A DNA stretch of 64,000 nt from Amycolatopsis endophytica (lineage in GTDB: Bacteria; Actinomycetota; Actinomycetes; Mycobacteriales; Pseudonocardiaceae): the NCBI RefSeq assembly GCF_013410405.1, contig NZ_JACCFK010000001.1, forward strand, positions 4,030,001 through 4,094,000. The letters run 5' to 3'. The notes below the pieces were generated by a model. It was not told where the DNA came from. It ran no database searches and saw nothing but the letters and a program-made list of their open reading frames with translations. Each line of letters starts with the position of its first letter. Position 1 is the first letter of the stretch. Of the stretch, positions 1 to 9,097 are shown one piece after another. Both the position numbers and the translations under genes were made by a program.

Positions 1-222
1 CAGCTCTAGACCGAAAGTGGTGTCGTCGAAGGCACTCTAGCCGCCCATCGCCCTCAGCGGGGGGATCGAACGGGTATCTATCTCGATCGGGTAGTTACTA
101 GCTGGCATCGATGTAACACGATCGGACTAATACACGCCGAGTGGCTAACACCTCGCGGAGCGCCAGCGATAACACCTGACTGGGGACACGTTGGTGCGCG
201 TGCATACACACCGTGCATCTGC
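1..222. other. No gene recognised, left edge
   Basis: I see no convincing gene here. The stretch is less GC-rich than the rest, carries stops in all frames, and shows short repeated words such as GTGCAT twice near 200-220. It is probably the intergenic region downstream of whatever lies beyond the left edge. Confidence 0.4.
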
Positions 223-480
223 TCACGCGCGGTTCCGGCCCGCGCCCACCGGTTGGGGTAGCGACGTCATCAGGTCGACGTAAGCGGACTGTTCGCGCAG
301 CGTGTGGAGCCGGAACCAGGCTTCGAGGGTGGCCGGGCCGAGGACCCCGAGGCGGTCGGGGGCCGCGCAAGCGAACTCTATCGGCGCGATTCCCGGCGCG
401 GTGCTGAGGTCTGCGTCACACTCAGCCGCTCTGCCGGTGCCCGAACAGCGACACGCCGACCGGGGGAAGCCCCGCCACAC
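223..480 (-). CDS. Possible small protein or 3' gene remnant
   Basis: A frame of about 65 codons with almost exclusively G- or C-ending codons runs from about 420 down to a TGA at 223. It reads as a plausible amphipathic peptide (…[18 protein letters not shown]…). The only in-frame start, ATG at 480, lies inside the 3' end of the DUF3000 gene in another frame, and there is no ribosome site. It could be a short unknown protein, a 3' remnant, or chance in GC-rich DNA. I do not recognise the family. Confidence 0.2.
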   Translation of the reverse strand: MWRGFPRSACRCSGTGRAAECDADLSTAPGIAPIEFACAAPDRLGVLGPATLEAWFRLHTLREQSAYVDLMTSLPQPVGAGRNRA

Positions 481-976
481 TCGACATCAGCTGGCAGAAC
501 GCCTCGCCGTGCGGGAGCAGCTGCTCGTCCGCCGGTGTCCAGGACGCCCGCAGCTCCAGGTCGTCGGAGCGGGCGGGCCCGCTGATGTCGCCGAAGCGCG
601 CCGACGACGTCTCCGTGACCGTGCCGCCCAGCGCGGTGTAGGGCGCGCCGGAGTTCTCCAGCGCGTCGGTCAGCCAGGACCACCCGACCGCGGGCAGGAA
701 CGGGTCGCTGGCCAGTTCGCGGTCGATTTCCGCGCGCACGTAGACCACCATCCGCAGAACCCCGTCCCACGCCTCCGGGGCGTCCGGATCGTGCAGCAGC
801 ACCAGACGCCCGGTGGCCGTCACGTCCGCGGGACCGGCCGCGTCGCAGCTGAGCGCGTAGGACCAGGGAGCGAGGCGCTGCGGTGCGCGGACGGGTTCGA
901 GGGTCATCTCCGGCCGGGGCCGGAGGGCCTGCAGCGCCGCGACAGCTTCACGGAACATCTCGGGCGCATGCGTCAT
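422..976 (-). CDS. DUF3000 family protein
   Basis: This 184-residue soluble protein matches the actinobacterial DUF3000 family, whose function is unknown. The family often sits next to hemE, as here, transcribed away from it. Recognisable stretches are the N-terminal [20 protein letters not shown] segment, a central [16 protein letters not shown] and the [18 protein letters not shown] segment near the C-terminus. No signal peptide or membrane segment is visible. The ATG at 976 begins MTHAPEMF and is the first good start after the divergent hemE promoter region. Assignment rests on family resemblance and the hemE neighbourhood. Confidence 0.75.
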   Translation of the reverse strand: MTHAPEMFREAVAALQALRPRPEMTLEPVRAPQRLAPWSYALSCDAAGPADVTATGRLVLLHDPDAPEAWDGVLRMVVYVRAEIDRELASDPFLPAVGWSWLTDALENSGAPYTALGGTVTETSSARFGDISGPARSDDLELRASWTPADEQLLPHGEAFCQLMSSVAGLPPVGVSLFGHRQSG

Positions 977-1072
977 CGCGGTCACCAGCCGACTGTAGGA
1001 CGGCGAGCGGGCGCGGGGCGGCAGACGCGCCGAGGTAAGGGCATGGCGGGCCGCGTGGCACCATGGTTGACG

Positions 1073-2152
1073 ATGTCTACTACCGCGCAGTCGCGCCCGC
1101 GACCGGCCCACCGGGACCTCGCCGGCTCTCCCTTCCTCGCCGCCGCCCGTGGCCGCCGTCCGTCGCGGCTGCCCGTCTGGTTCATGCGCCAGGCGGGCCG
1201 TTCGCTGCCCGAGTACCGGGCGCTGCGCGAGGGCGTGCCGATGCTCACGGCCTGCTTCGACGCCGAGATGATCGCCGAGATCACGCTCCAGCCGGTGCGG
1301 CGGCACGGCGTGGACGCCGCCATCTTCTTCTCCGACATCGTGGTGCCGCTGGTCGCGGCCGGGATCGACGTCGACATCGTGCCCGGCACCGGTCCCGTGG
1401 TGGCCGAGCCGGTGCGGGACGCGGCCGCGGTCCGCCGCCTGCCCGAACTGGACCCGGCGCGGATCGAACCGGTACTGGAGGGCACCCGGCTGCTGGTCGA
1501 GCGCCTCGGCGGGACGCCGCTGATCGGGTTCGCGGGCGCGCCGTTCACGCTCGCCTCCTACCTCATCGAGGGCGGTCCGAGCCGCAGCTTCGAGCGCACC
1601 AAGGCGCTCATGCACTCCGAGCCCGCCGTGTGGCACGAGCTCGCGGGCAGGCTCGCCGAGATCGCGGTGACCTTCCTGCGCGGTCAGGTCGAGGCCGGTG
1701 CCGACGCGGTGCAGCTGTTCGACTCCTGGGCCGGCGCGCTGACGCTGCGCGAGTACCGCGAGTTCGTGCAGCCGCACTCGACGCGGGTGCTGGGCGCGGT
1801 CGCCGACCTCGACGTGCCGCGCATCCACTTCGGGGTGGGCACCGGCGAGATCCTGCCCGCCATGCGCGAGGCCGGTGCCGACGTGGTCGGCGTCGACTGG
1901 CGCGTCCCGCTGGACGAGGCCGTCCGGCGGCTGACCGCGCAGGGCGAGCCGGTGCCGGTCGTGCAGGGCAACCTGGACCCGGCGCTGCTGCAGGCGTCCT
2001 GGCCGGTGGTGGAGGCCGAGGTGCGGCGCATCGGCGCGGAGGGCCGTGCCGCCGCGGGCCACATCTTCAACCTGGGTCACGGTGTGCCGCCGGGCACCGA
2101 CCCGGACGTGCTGACCCGCGTCGTCGAGCTCGTCCACAGCCTGGAGTCCTGA
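1073..2152 (+). CDS. hemE: Uroporphyrinogen decarboxylase
   Basis: HemE removes four acetate carboxyls from uroporphyrinogen III to give coproporphyrinogen III in the cytosol. The 359-residue product has the family signature [16 protein letters not shown] near residue 35, the substrate-pocket segment [17 protein letters not shown], and the C-terminal [13 protein letters not shown] motif. The ATG at 1073 (MSTTAQSR) fits the family's usual N-terminus; an earlier ATG at 1063 is out of frame. The stop TGA shares its last base with the ATG of the next gene, so hemE and the oxidase are probably translationally coupled. Confidence 0.97.
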   Translation: MSTTAQSRPRPAHRDLAGSPFLAAARGRRPSRLPVWFMRQAGRSLPEYRALREGVPMLTACFDAEMIAEITLQPVRRHGVDAAIFFSDIVVPLVAAGIDVDIVPGTGPVVAEPVRDAAAVRRLPELDPARIEPVLEGTRLLVERLGGTPLIGFAGAPFTLASYLIEGGPSRSFERTKALMHSEPAVWHELAGRLAEIAVTFLRGQVEAGADAVQLFDSWAGALTLREYREFVQPHSTRVLGAVADLDVPRIHFGVGTGEILPAMREAGADVVGVDWRVPLDEAVRRLTAQGEPVPVVQGNLDPALLQASWPVVEAEVRRIGAEGRAAAGHIFNLGHGVPPGTDPDVLTRVVELVHSLES

Positions 2153-3519
2153 TGCACGTCGCGGTGGTCGGCGGCGGGGTTTCGGGCGCCGTCGCGGCCT
2201 ACCGCCTGCGTGCCGCGCTCGGCGACGGCGCCACGATCACGATCTTCGAGGCGACGGACTTGCTCGGTGGCAAGCTCCGCGCGGCCGAGGTCGGCGGGGT
2301 GCGCTACGACGTGGGTGCGGAAGCGTTCCTCGCGCGCCGTCCGGAAGGCGTCGCGCTGGCCGCCGAGCTGGGGCTGGAGCTGGTGCACCCGACCGGGGCG
2401 AAGTCGACCGTGCGCGCGGGCGGGCGTCTCACGCGGCTGCCCGGCGGGACCCTGATGGGTATCCCGGGCTCGCCGGACGCGGTCGCGGACGTGCTTTCCC
2501 CCGGCGCGCGGGCCCGCGTCGCCGCCGAACCCGACCTGCCTCCGCTCACGCTGAACGACGACATCGCCCTGGGTGCCCTGCTGCGCGAGCGGTTCGGTGA
2601 CGAGCTCGTGGACCGCCTCGTCGACCCGCTGCTCGGCGGTGTCTACGCGGGCGGCGCGGACGGGCTCGGGCTGCGCGCGACCGTGCCCGCGCTGGCTGCC
2701 GCGCTCGACCGCGGCGCCACCTCACTGACCGCGGCCGCCGCGGGACTGATCCCGGACAAGCCCAGTTCGGCTCCGGTGTTCGGCACCTTGCCCGGCGGTC
2801 TCGGGACGCTGGTCGAGCGGCTCGTCGAGCTGGCCAAGCCGGACGTGCGGACCGGCGCGCCGGTCACCGGGCTGCAGCGGCGGGAGGAGGGCTGGCGGCT
2901 CGGGGTCGGCGCCGAGGTGGTCGACGTCGACGCCGTGCTGCTCGCGGTGCCCGCTCCCGCGGCGCGCAGGCTGCTCGACGGCGTCGTGCCCGCCGCGTCG
3001 GCCGCGCTCGGCGAGATCGACCTGGCGTCGATGGCGGTGGTCGCGATGGCCCTGCCACCCGGTACCGAACTGCCGGACGCCTCCGGCGTGCTGATCGGAG
3101 CCCGTGAGCGGCGTGCGAGTGGCCAGCCGTTCGCGGCCAAGGCGTTCACGTTCTCCTCGCGGAAGTGGTCGCACCTGGACGCCGGGCCGGTGCTGGTGCG
3201 CGGCTCGGTCGGCCGGTTCCGCGAGCCCGGCGCGCTGCACCGGGACGACGACGAGCTGGTGCGTCTGGTGCGCGCCGACCTGGCCGAGCTCACCGGCATC
3301 ACCGTGGAACCGGTCGACGTGGCGGTGCAACGGTGGGGTGGCGGGCTGCCGCAGTACGGGCCCGGTCACCTCGACCTCGTCGACCGCGCCGAGCGGGCCG
3401 TCGCGGACGTGCCCGGCCTCGCGTTGGCGGGGGCCGCGCTGCACGGTGTCGGGGTGCCGGCGTGCATCGCGACCGCCACCGCGGCAGCGGCGCGCGTCAC
3501 CTCACACCTGGTGCCCTAG
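2152..3519 (+). CDS. hemY: Coproporphyrinogen/protoporphyrinogen oxidase, HemY type
   Basis: This FAD flavoprotein of 455 residues has an N-terminal dinucleotide-binding motif (VVGGGVSGAVAAYRL) followed by FEATDLLGGKLR and the YDVGAEAFLARRPE segment typical of HemY/HemG-type oxidases. Because hemQ follows 33 bases downstream, the protein probably works in the coproporphyrin-dependent pathway, oxidising coproporphyrinogen III to coproporphyrin III (the CgoX role). The start overlaps the hemE stop (TGATG). Near the C-terminus, LALAGAALHGVGVPACI matches the second FAD-binding block of the family. Confidence 0.95.
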   Translation: MHVAVVGGGVSGAVAAYRLRAALGDGATITIFEATDLLGGKLRAAEVGGVRYDVGAEAFLARRPEGVALAAELGLELVHPTGAKSTVRAGGRLTRLPGGTLMGIPGSPDAVADVLSPGARARVAAEPDLPPLTLNDDIALGALLRERFGDELVDRLVDPLLGGVYAGGADGLGLRATVPALAAALDRGATSLTAAAAGLIPDKPSSAPVFGTLPGGLGTLVERLVELAKPDVRTGAPVTGLQRREEGWRLGVGAEVVDVDAVLLAVPAPAARRLLDGVVPAASAALGEIDLASMAVVAMALPPGTELPDASGVLIGARERRASGQPFAAKAFTFSSRKWSHLDAGPVLVRGSVGRFREPGALHRDDDELVRLVRADLAELTGITVEPVDVAVQRWGGGLPQYGPGHLDLVDRAERAVADVPGLALAGAALHGVGVPACIATATAAAARVTSHLVP

Positions 3520-3552
3520 CAGCCGGTTTCGCCGCGGTGCCAAGATGGGTGC

Positions 3553-4245
3553 ATGGCGCGGCTGAACTTCCAGGAACTCAACGACAGCATCCGCTACACC
3601 GCCTGGTCGGTGTTCCGGGTCGAGCCGGGGCGGCTCCCCGAGGACCGCGGCCAGGCCGCGGCGGAAACCACCGAGTACCTCGACGCGCTCGAGGGCAAAG
3701 GGGTGGTGGTGCGCGGCGTGTACGACGTCGCCGGGCTGCGGGCCGACGCCGACTACCTGATCTGGTGGCACGCCGAGACGGCCGAGCAGGTGCAGGCCGC
3801 CTACACCGGCTTCCGCCGCACGCCGCTGGGCCGTGTGTCGGTGCCGGTGTGGAGCCAGTTCGCGTTGCACCGGCCCGCCGAGTTCAACAAGAGCCACATC
3901 CCGGCGTTCCTGGCCGGGGAGGAGGCGCGGAAGTACCTCTGCGTGTACCCGTTCGTCCGCTCCTACGAGTGGTATCTGCTGCCCGACGACGAGCGCCGCA
4001 AGATGCTCGCCGACCACGGCAAGGAGGCCCGGGACTACCCGGACGTGCGCGCCAACACCGTCGCCTCGTTCGCGTTGGGCGACTACGAGTGGATCCTCGC
4101 GTTCGAGGCCGACGAGCTGCACCGCATCGTCGACCTGATGCGTCACCTGCGTGGCACCGAAGCGCGGCTGCACGTGCGCGAGGAAACCCCGTTCTACACC
4201 GGGACGCGGGTGCCTCCCGCCGAGCTGATCGCCAACCTGCCGTAG
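3553..4245 (+). CDS. hemQ: Coproheme decarboxylase HemQ (ChdC)
   Basis: HemQ decarboxylates coproheme to heme b with hydrogen peroxide, the last step of the actinobacterial heme pathway. The 230-residue length and the chlorite-dismutase fold landmarks fit: the N-terminal [34 protein letters not shown] with the probable axial histidine in ADHG, and the C-terminal [18 protein letters not shown]. It follows hemY with a short gap, completing a hemE-hemY-hemQ set; the ferrochelatase is not in the window. The ATG start gives [10 protein letters not shown], typical for the family. Confidence 0.95.
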   Translation: MARLNFQELNDSIRYTAWSVFRVEPGRLPEDRGQAAAETTEYLDALEGKGVVVRGVYDVAGLRADADYLIWWHAETAEQVQAAYTGFRRTPLGRVSVPVWSQFALHRPAEFNKSHIPAFLAGEEARKYLCVYPFVRSYEWYLLPDDERRKMLADHGKEARDYPDVRANTVASFALGDYEWILAFEADELHRIVDLMRHLRGTEARLHVREETPFYTGTRVPPAELIANLP

Positions 4246-5580
4246 GTGTTCGACGCGCTGTGGCGCGACCTGACCGGTGACGCGCCCGGCCCGGTCGGGA
4301 TCACCGGCGCGGAGACCGTGCTGCCCGGCCCGTTCCGGGTGGCGGCGGCCGCGTCCGCGAGCGTCGCGGCGGCCACCCTTGCCGCGGCTGATCTGTTGCG
4401 GTTGCGCGGCATCGAGCCGGGTGTGGTCAGGGTGGATACGCGTCATGCCGCGGCGGCCTTCCGCAGCGAAAAGCTCGTACGCGTGGACGGCGAACCGCCC
4501 GGCGATGTCTGGGCCGTGCTGTCCGGCGACTACCGGGCGACCGACGGCTGGGTGAAGCTGCACTGCAACTACCCCCACCACGCGGCCGCTGTCCGCCGGG
4601 CGCTCGGGGTGCCGGAGGACCGGGACGCGGTGGCCGTCGCCGTCGGGGAGCGGGATGCGTGGGACGTGCAGGAGTCCGTGGTCGCCGACGGCGGCGCCGC
4701 CGCGGCGATGCGGACCCGGGAGCAGTGGCTCGGCAGCCCGATGGGGCGGGCGCTGGACGGGGCGCCGCTGGTGGCCTTCGAGGCCATCGGCCCGGCTTCG
4801 GTGCGTCCGCTGCCGGAGTCGCCGCGGCCGCTGGGCGGGATGCGGGTGCTGGACCTGACGCATGTCATCGCCGGGCCGGTGGCGGGACGGGTGCTGGCGG
4901 CGCACGGGGCGGACGTGCTGCACGTCGGCGCCGCCCATCTGCCGACGGTGCACCCGCTGGTGGTCGACACCGGCATGGGCAAACGGTCGGCGCACCTGGA
5001 CCTGCGGACCGCGGACGGCAGGGCGGCGTTGTGGCGGCTGATCGGCGAGGCCGACGTGCTCCTGCAGTCGTTCCGGCCGGGCGCGCTCGCCGGGCTCGGG
5101 TTCACGGCCGACCGGCTGGCGTGGGCGCGGCCCGGGATCGTGCTGGTCGAGCTGAACGCGTGGGGCTGGCACGGGCCGTGGCGGCAGCGGCGCGGTTTCG
5201 ACAGCCTGGTGCAGATGGCGTCCGGAATCGCGTGGGGTGACGACGGGCCGCGGCCGCTCCCGGTGCAGGCGCTGGACCACGCGACGGGATGGCTGGCGGC
5301 CGCGGCGGCGATGATCGCGTTGCGGCGGCGGGCCACCGAAGGCGGGAGCTTACGGGCCCGGCTGGCGCTCGCGCGGACGGGACGGTGGCTGGACTCGCTC
5401 GGCCGCTGCACGGAGGCGGGAGCCACGGTGGACGTCTCAGGCTTCCTGGCGGAGACGGACAGCGGCTTCGGGCGACTGCGGTACGTGACGATGCCGGGTT
5501 CGGTGCCGGGGGCGGAACCGGGATGGTCACGGCCGTCGCCGGTGCCGGGGAGTTCACCCGCGGAGTGGCTTCGCGGGTGA
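4246..5580 (+). CDS. CoA-transferase family III (CaiB/BaiF)
   Basis: This 444-residue protein belongs to the CaiB/BaiF family, which moves CoA between organic acids. The C-terminal half carries the typical PLGGMRVLDLTHVIAGPVAG segment and LRTADGRAALWRLIGEADVL. The first 190 residues look like a related but poorer half-domain, so it may be an internally duplicated member. The GTG start directly abuts the hemQ stop with no gap, so it is read from the heme operon. The substrate cannot be told, and no role in heme synthesis is known to me. Confidence 0.85.
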   Translation: MFDALWRDLTGDAPGPVGITGAETVLPGPFRVAAAASASVAAATLAAADLLRLRGIEPGVVRVDTRHAAAAFRSEKLVRVDGEPPGDVWAVLSGDYRATDGWVKLHCNYPHHAAAVRRALGVPEDRDAVAVAVGERDAWDVQESVVADGGAAAAMRTREQWLGSPMGRALDGAPLVAFEAIGPASVRPLPESPRPLGGMRVLDLTHVIAGPVAGRVLAAHGADVLHVGAAHLPTVHPLVVDTGMGKRSAHLDLRTADGRAALWRLIGEADVLLQSFRPGALAGLGFTADRLAWARPGIVLVELNAWGWHGPWRQRRGFDSLVQMASGIAWGDDGPRPLPVQALDHATGWLAAAAAMIALRRRATEGGSLRARLALARTGRWLDSLGRCTEAGATVDVSGFLAETDSGFGRLRYVTMPGSVPGAEPGWSRPSPVPGSSPAEWLRG

Positions 5581-5960
5581 GCTTGCCGGCGGTGGCCCGC
5601 GGCGTTCCGGCGGTGCCGCGGGTGTGGCCGGGTGGTTCAGCGCTGAGCGTGCCGGAGGCGGAATGCGCGCCGGCGCCGGAACAGGTCGCCGAGAGCTGCA
5701 GCAGATCGGCGACGATGGCACGGCGTCTGGCGCGCAGGGCCCGCACCTCGGTCGCCACGCGGTCCGCGTCGAATCCCGCCGGAGGCGCGCCACCCGCCGG
5801 TGCGGTCCGCCGCCGCGCCGCTTGGGCAGTAGCGGCCCGGTCAGGCGCACCACGACGGGCAGCAGCACCAGCACGGCGTAGATGACGAGGAACGTCGGGA
5901 ACGGCAGGCCCAGGTAGGCATCGTCACCGCTCCTGACGGTCACCAAACCGGCTCCCGCAA
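5581..5960 (-). pseudogene. Frameshifted small membrane protein, TIGR04222-like
   Basis: Two overlapping minus-strand frames each look coding for part of this interval. Upstream, after a GTG near 5942, one frame gives a single membrane helix (PFPTFLVIYAVLVLLPVVVR). Near 5820 the coding signature moves to the frame one base earlier, reading DRVATEVRALRARRR and onward with high third-position GC. Joined, they resemble the N-terminus of small actinobacterial TIGR04222-type membrane proteins. The Gly/Cys-rich tail of that family is missing. Either the gene is broken or a single-base sequencing error lies around 5800-5830. Confidence 0.35.
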
Positions 5961-5984
5961 CCACCGGTGCGGGAGACCAGGCGG

Positions 5985-6419
5985 CTACTCGGCGGGCACC
6001 AGGCGCAGGGAGATCGAGTTGATGCAGTACCGCTGGTCGGTCGGGGTGGGGTAGCCCTCGCCCTCGAAGAGGTGCCCGAGGTGGCTGTGGCAGGTCGCGC
6101 ACAGCACCTCGGTGCGCACCATGCCCATCGTCCGGTCCTCACGCAGCAGCACCGAGTCCGACCCGCTCGGGTCGAAGAACGACGGCCAGCCGCAGTGGCT
6201 CTCGAACTTGGTGTCGCTGCGGAAGAGTTCCGCACCGCACGCGCGGCACTCGTAGACGCCGGTGGTCTTGGTGTCGGTGTACTCGCCGGTGAACGGCCGC
6301 TCCGTCGCCGCCTGGCGCAGCACCGCGTACTCCTCGGGGGAGAGCTGCTCGCGCCATTCCTGGTCCGGCTTGACCACCTTCGGGGTGGCTCCCACGACAG
6401 GTTCCATGCGAGGTTTCAT
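5985..6419 (-). CDS. msrB: Peptide methionine (R)-S-oxide reductase
   Basis: MsrB reduces methionine R-sulfoxide in oxidised proteins. The 144-residue protein shows the whole SelR fold: YECRACGAELF and VLCATCHSHLGH supply the two CxxC zinc pairs, ESHCGWPSFFDP is the family signature, and RYCINSISLRL carries the catalytic cysteine. It is the last gene of a minus-strand run with the small membrane protein and the kinase upstream. ATG at 6419 (MKPRMEPVV) and ATG at 6407 are both possible; neither has a strong ribosome site. Confidence 0.96.
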   Translation of the reverse strand: MKPRMEPVVGATPKVVKPDQEWREQLSPEEYAVLRQAATERPFTGEYTDTKTTGVYECRACGAELFRSDTKFESHCGWPSFFDPSGSDSVLLREDRTMGMVRTEVLCATCHSHLGHLFEGEGYPTPTDQRYCINSISLRLVPAE

Positions 6420-6429
6420 ATCTTTCAGG

Positions 6430-6720
6430 CTACTCGGCGAGCCACTCCAGGGCCCGTACCACGATGTCCCACGAGGCGACGATCACGCCCAGCACCAGCA
6501 GCACCACCACGGTAGCCGCGATCCACCACCGCAGACCGCCCACGCGGCTGCTGGACGCGGCGAACTCCTCCACGTTGTGCAGGGTTCCCTCGACGGTGAA
6601 CCCCGGCTCGCACCGCTGCATCCGGTCCAGGTGCCTGGCGAACGCCTGGGCCTCCGGATCGTCGGGGTCGAGACCGATCAGGTCGTCGTCGAAGCGCGGG
6701 TTGCGGCCGCTTTCGGTCAT
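6430..6720 (-). CDS. Small membrane protein, function unknown
   Basis: A 96-residue protein with an acidic N-terminal half (RFDDDLIGLDPDDPEAQAFARHLDRMQ) and one strong C-terminal membrane helix (WWIAATVVVLLVLGVIVASW). It lies 15 bases after the kinase stop and just before msrB, so the three are probably co-transcribed. No enzyme motif is visible. The position suggests a membrane partner or substrate of the kinase, but that is inference only. Confidence 0.7.
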   Translation of the reverse strand: MTESGRNPRFDDDLIGLDPDDPEAQAFARHLDRMQRCEPGFTVEGTLHNVEEFAASSSRVGGLRWWIAATVVVLLVLGVIVASWDIVVRALEWLAE

Positions 6721-6735
6721 ACCGCCCAGGGTAGG

Positions 6736-8310
6736 TCAACCGATCCTGGTGTCGGCGTCGATGAGCAGACCGCCGCCGGTGTCGACGACCCGCCAGCCCA
6801 CCCGGCCGACCCCGTTGATGGAGACGAACATGGTGGCCGAACCGTCGGAGTTGGCGCCCTGGTCCGCGCGGATCGAGCTGTAGCCCTGGATCTCGTGCTC
6901 CGACCAGTACTGCTGGAACGCCTGCTGGCTGCCGAACAGCGACTGCGCGGCGGGGGTCAGCAGCGTCCACGCCGCGGCCGAGCCCTTGCCGTCCAGGTAA
7001 GCCTTCACGATCTGGCCGGCGGACCCGAAGTCCACCGATCCGGTGCTCGCCGTCTTGCCCAGGTCGGCCGGCGGCAGCGCGCTGCTGGACGGGCTCGACG
7101 GCGCCGACGTCGGCGCGGTGGTGCCGCCGCCCGAGTTGGCCTGCGTCGCGCCGTCGTTCGCCGAGTCGTCGCCGTTGAGGGCCACGATCAGCACGGCGGC
7201 GATCACGGCGACCACCACGGCCGCAGCTCCGATCAGCACACCCTTGCGCTTGACCGGCGACGGCTTGGCGGCCTGTGGCGGCTTCGGCGGCGGGATGAAC
7301 GCGGCCGTCGGGGTACGGGGGCTGCGCTGCGGCGGAGCGGCTGAGGGCGGGGCGGCCGGGGGCGCGGCGGTGGCGGCACCGGTGCGCTGCCACGGCGGCC
7401 GCTCCGCGGGCGGGTCGACCGGCATCGCCGCGGGCTGGCGGCCCCCGTTGTACAGCGGCGGCGACACCATGGTGGCGGCCTTGGTGTCCTTCTCGCCGTT
7501 GGCGAGCGCGGCCAGCCGGTCGCGGGCCTCCAGCATGGTCGGCCGCTCCTCCGGCTCGACCCGCAGCAGGCTCATCAGCAGCGCGGTCGCCTTGCCGGAC
7601 TGGCGTGGCGGCACGACCTGCCCGTTCGCCGCGGTGTAGAGCAGGGCCAGCTGGTTGGAGCTGTTGCCGTAGGGCGGCTGGCCCTCCAGCGCGTGGTAGA
7701 GCGTGGCGCCGAGGGAGAAGACGTCGGAGGCGGGCGCCGGGTCCGAGCCGCGCGCCAGCTCGGGCGCCAGGTAGGCCGGGGTGCCGCCGATCAGGCCGGT
7801 CTGGGTGAGCGTCAGGTCACCCGCCGCGCGCGAGATGCCGAAGTCGGTGATCTTGGCCGTGCCGTGCTCGTCGATCAGGATGTTGGCGGGCTTGATGTCG
7901 CGGTGCACGATGCCGGCGCGGTGCGCGACGACGAGCGCGGAGGCGACCTGGTGCCCGATGCGGGCGACCTCGGCCAGCGCCATCGTGCCCTGCTCGGCGA
8001 TGACCGCCGACAGGCTCTTCGAGGGCAGGTACTCCATGACGAGGCACGGATCCCCGCTGTGCTCGGCGATGTCGAACACCACGATGGCGTTGGGGTGCTG
8101 GAACCGGGCCGCGTTCTTCGCCTCGCGCATCGCGCGCTGGCGCATGCTGCTGCGTTCCGCCTCGGACATGCCCGGCTGGGCGAGGATCTGCTTCACCGCG
8201 ACCGAACGTTCGAGGCGCTCGTCCACCGCGCGCCACACGACGCCCATGGCGCCGCTGCCGATGTGCTCAACGAGGCGATAGTGCCCTGCGATCAGTTGAC
8301 CGGTGTCGAT
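6736..8310 (-). CDS. Transmembrane Ser/Thr protein kinase (PknB-like)
   Basis: The protein has an N-terminal Hanks-type kinase domain (about residues 8-270): glycine loop GSGAMGVVWRA, VAVK lysine, HRDIKPANILID catalytic loop, DFG in ITDFGISRA, and APE as LAPEL. A Pro/Ala-rich linker leads to one membrane helix (VLIGAAAVVVAVIAAVLIV) and an outer domain of about 130 residues resembling NTF2-like sensor regions. No ATG, GTG or TTG lies between the DUF-like upstream gene's end and residue 20. The best-placed start is ATC at 8310 (MDTGQLIAG if read as Met), seven bases after GAGGAG. The internal ATG at 8249 would delete the glycine loop. Confidence 0.9.
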   Translation of the reverse strand: MDTGQLIAGHYRLVEHIGSGAMGVVWRAVDERLERSVAVKQILAQPGMSEAERSSMRQRAMREAKNAARFQHPNAIVVFDIAEHSGDPCLVMEYLPSKSLSAVIAEQGTMALAEVARIGHQVASALVVAHRAGIVHRDIKPANILIDEHGTAKITDFGISRAAGDLTLTQTGLIGGTPAYLAPELARGSDPAPASDVFSLGATLYHALEGQPPYGNSSNQLALLYTAANGQVVPPRQSGKATALLMSLLRVEPEERPTMLEARDRLAALANGEKDTKAATMVSPPLYNGGRQPAAMPVDPPAERPPWQRTGAATAAPPAAPPSAAPPQRSPRTPTAAFIPPPKPPQAAKPSPVKRKGVLIGAAAVVVAVIAAVLIVALNGDDSANDGATQANSGGGTTAPTSAPSSPSSSALPPADLGKTASTGSVDFGSAGQIVKAYLDGKGSAAAWTLLTPAAQSLFGSQQAFQQYWSEHEIQGYSSIRADQGANSDGSATMFVSINGVGRVGWRVVDTGGGLLIDADTRIG

Positions 8311-8314
8311 GGGA

Positions 8315-9043
8315 CTACTCCTCGGAAACTCTCCGCATGTGCTGGCTTGGCTCAGCGCGAACGATCTCCTCGCGCACCGGGTCGAGTGTAGCGGGCTGCT
8401 TCGTGCGCCCGGCGTAAGCTGTCCCGCGGGCGATTCGGGCCAGTCCAACGGCCCCGGCGAGTGCGAAGGCACCGTAGCAGACCAGCAGAGCCGGGGGCGT
8501 GCCGCCGGTGAGCGCGTCACCCAGCACCACCACCGCGATCGTGCCGGGCAGGCTGCCGAGGACGGTCCCGGCCAGGTACGGGCCGAACCGCACGGACAGG
8601 ATGCCGCAGCAGTAACCCAGTGGTGCGAAGGGAACCAGCGGGATCAGCCGCAGCGACGCGACCGCGAGCACACCGCCGCCTGCCAGCCGCTCGTCCACCG
8701 CGCGCACCACTGTCCGTTCCAGGTGACGGGCCACGAGATCGCGCCCGGCCCACCGGGCCAGCCCGAACCCGAGCGCGCCGGAGATCGCGGTGGCGGTGAT
8801 GGCGACCACGATGCCGAGGGCGTCCCCGAGGAGCAGGCCCGCCGCGAGGTTGAACACGGTGCGGGGTATGGGGGCCACGGTGAGTACCGAATAGGCGGCC
8901 AGGAACAGGAACGCGGTGACCGGGCCCGCAGCGCCGGCCCAGTCGCGCAGTTCCGCGGGGCTGGGCACGGGAAGTGTGAACGCCGCCACGACCGCCCCGG
9001 CGAGCAGGACGAGAGCGAGGACCAGTTTCACGCGGCGGGTCAC
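8315..9043 (-). CDS. VTT-domain (TVP38/DedA-like) membrane protein
   Basis: This protein of about 242 residues is hydrophobic with five or six membrane segments and carries SNARE-associated/VTT family landmarks: AAYSVLTVAPIPRTVFNLAAG, a Gly-rich GALGFGLARWAGRD, and LRLIPLVPFAPLGYCCG. Relatives are putative lipid scramblases or small-molecule exporters; the role here is unknown. Its stop TAG at 8315-8317 sits between the kinase's ribosome site and proposed start, so the two genes are tightly coupled. Several GTGs near 9031-9052 could serve as start; 9043 is a compromise. Confidence 0.85.
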   Translation of the reverse strand: MTRRVKLVLALVLLAGAVVAAFTLPVPSPAELRDWAGAAGPVTAFLFLAAYSVLTVAPIPRTVFNLAAGLLLGDALGIVVAITATAISGALGFGLARWAGRDLVARHLERTVVRAVDERLAGGGVLAVASLRLIPLVPFAPLGYCCGILSVRFGPYLAGTVLGSLPGTIAVVVLGDALTGGTPPALLVCYGAFALAGAVGLARIARGTAYAGRTKQPATLDPVREEIVRAEPSQHMRRVSEE

Positions 9044-9097
9044 GACCTCCACGGTAAGGCACGCGCGGAACCACGCGTGCGCGGCTACGGTGAGCCG

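Noticed and set aside
422..2137. A 571-codon open frame on the minus strand opposite hemE
   Set aside because: Only its first part in reading order fails to match anything; it is the mirror of hemE, kept open by GC-rich third positions. The real gene in this frame is DUF3000, starting at 976.
3502..5280. A 592-codon minus-strand frame opposite hemQ and the CoA-transferase
   Set aside because: His/Arg/Pro-rich composition without motifs, fully overlapping two well supported genes.
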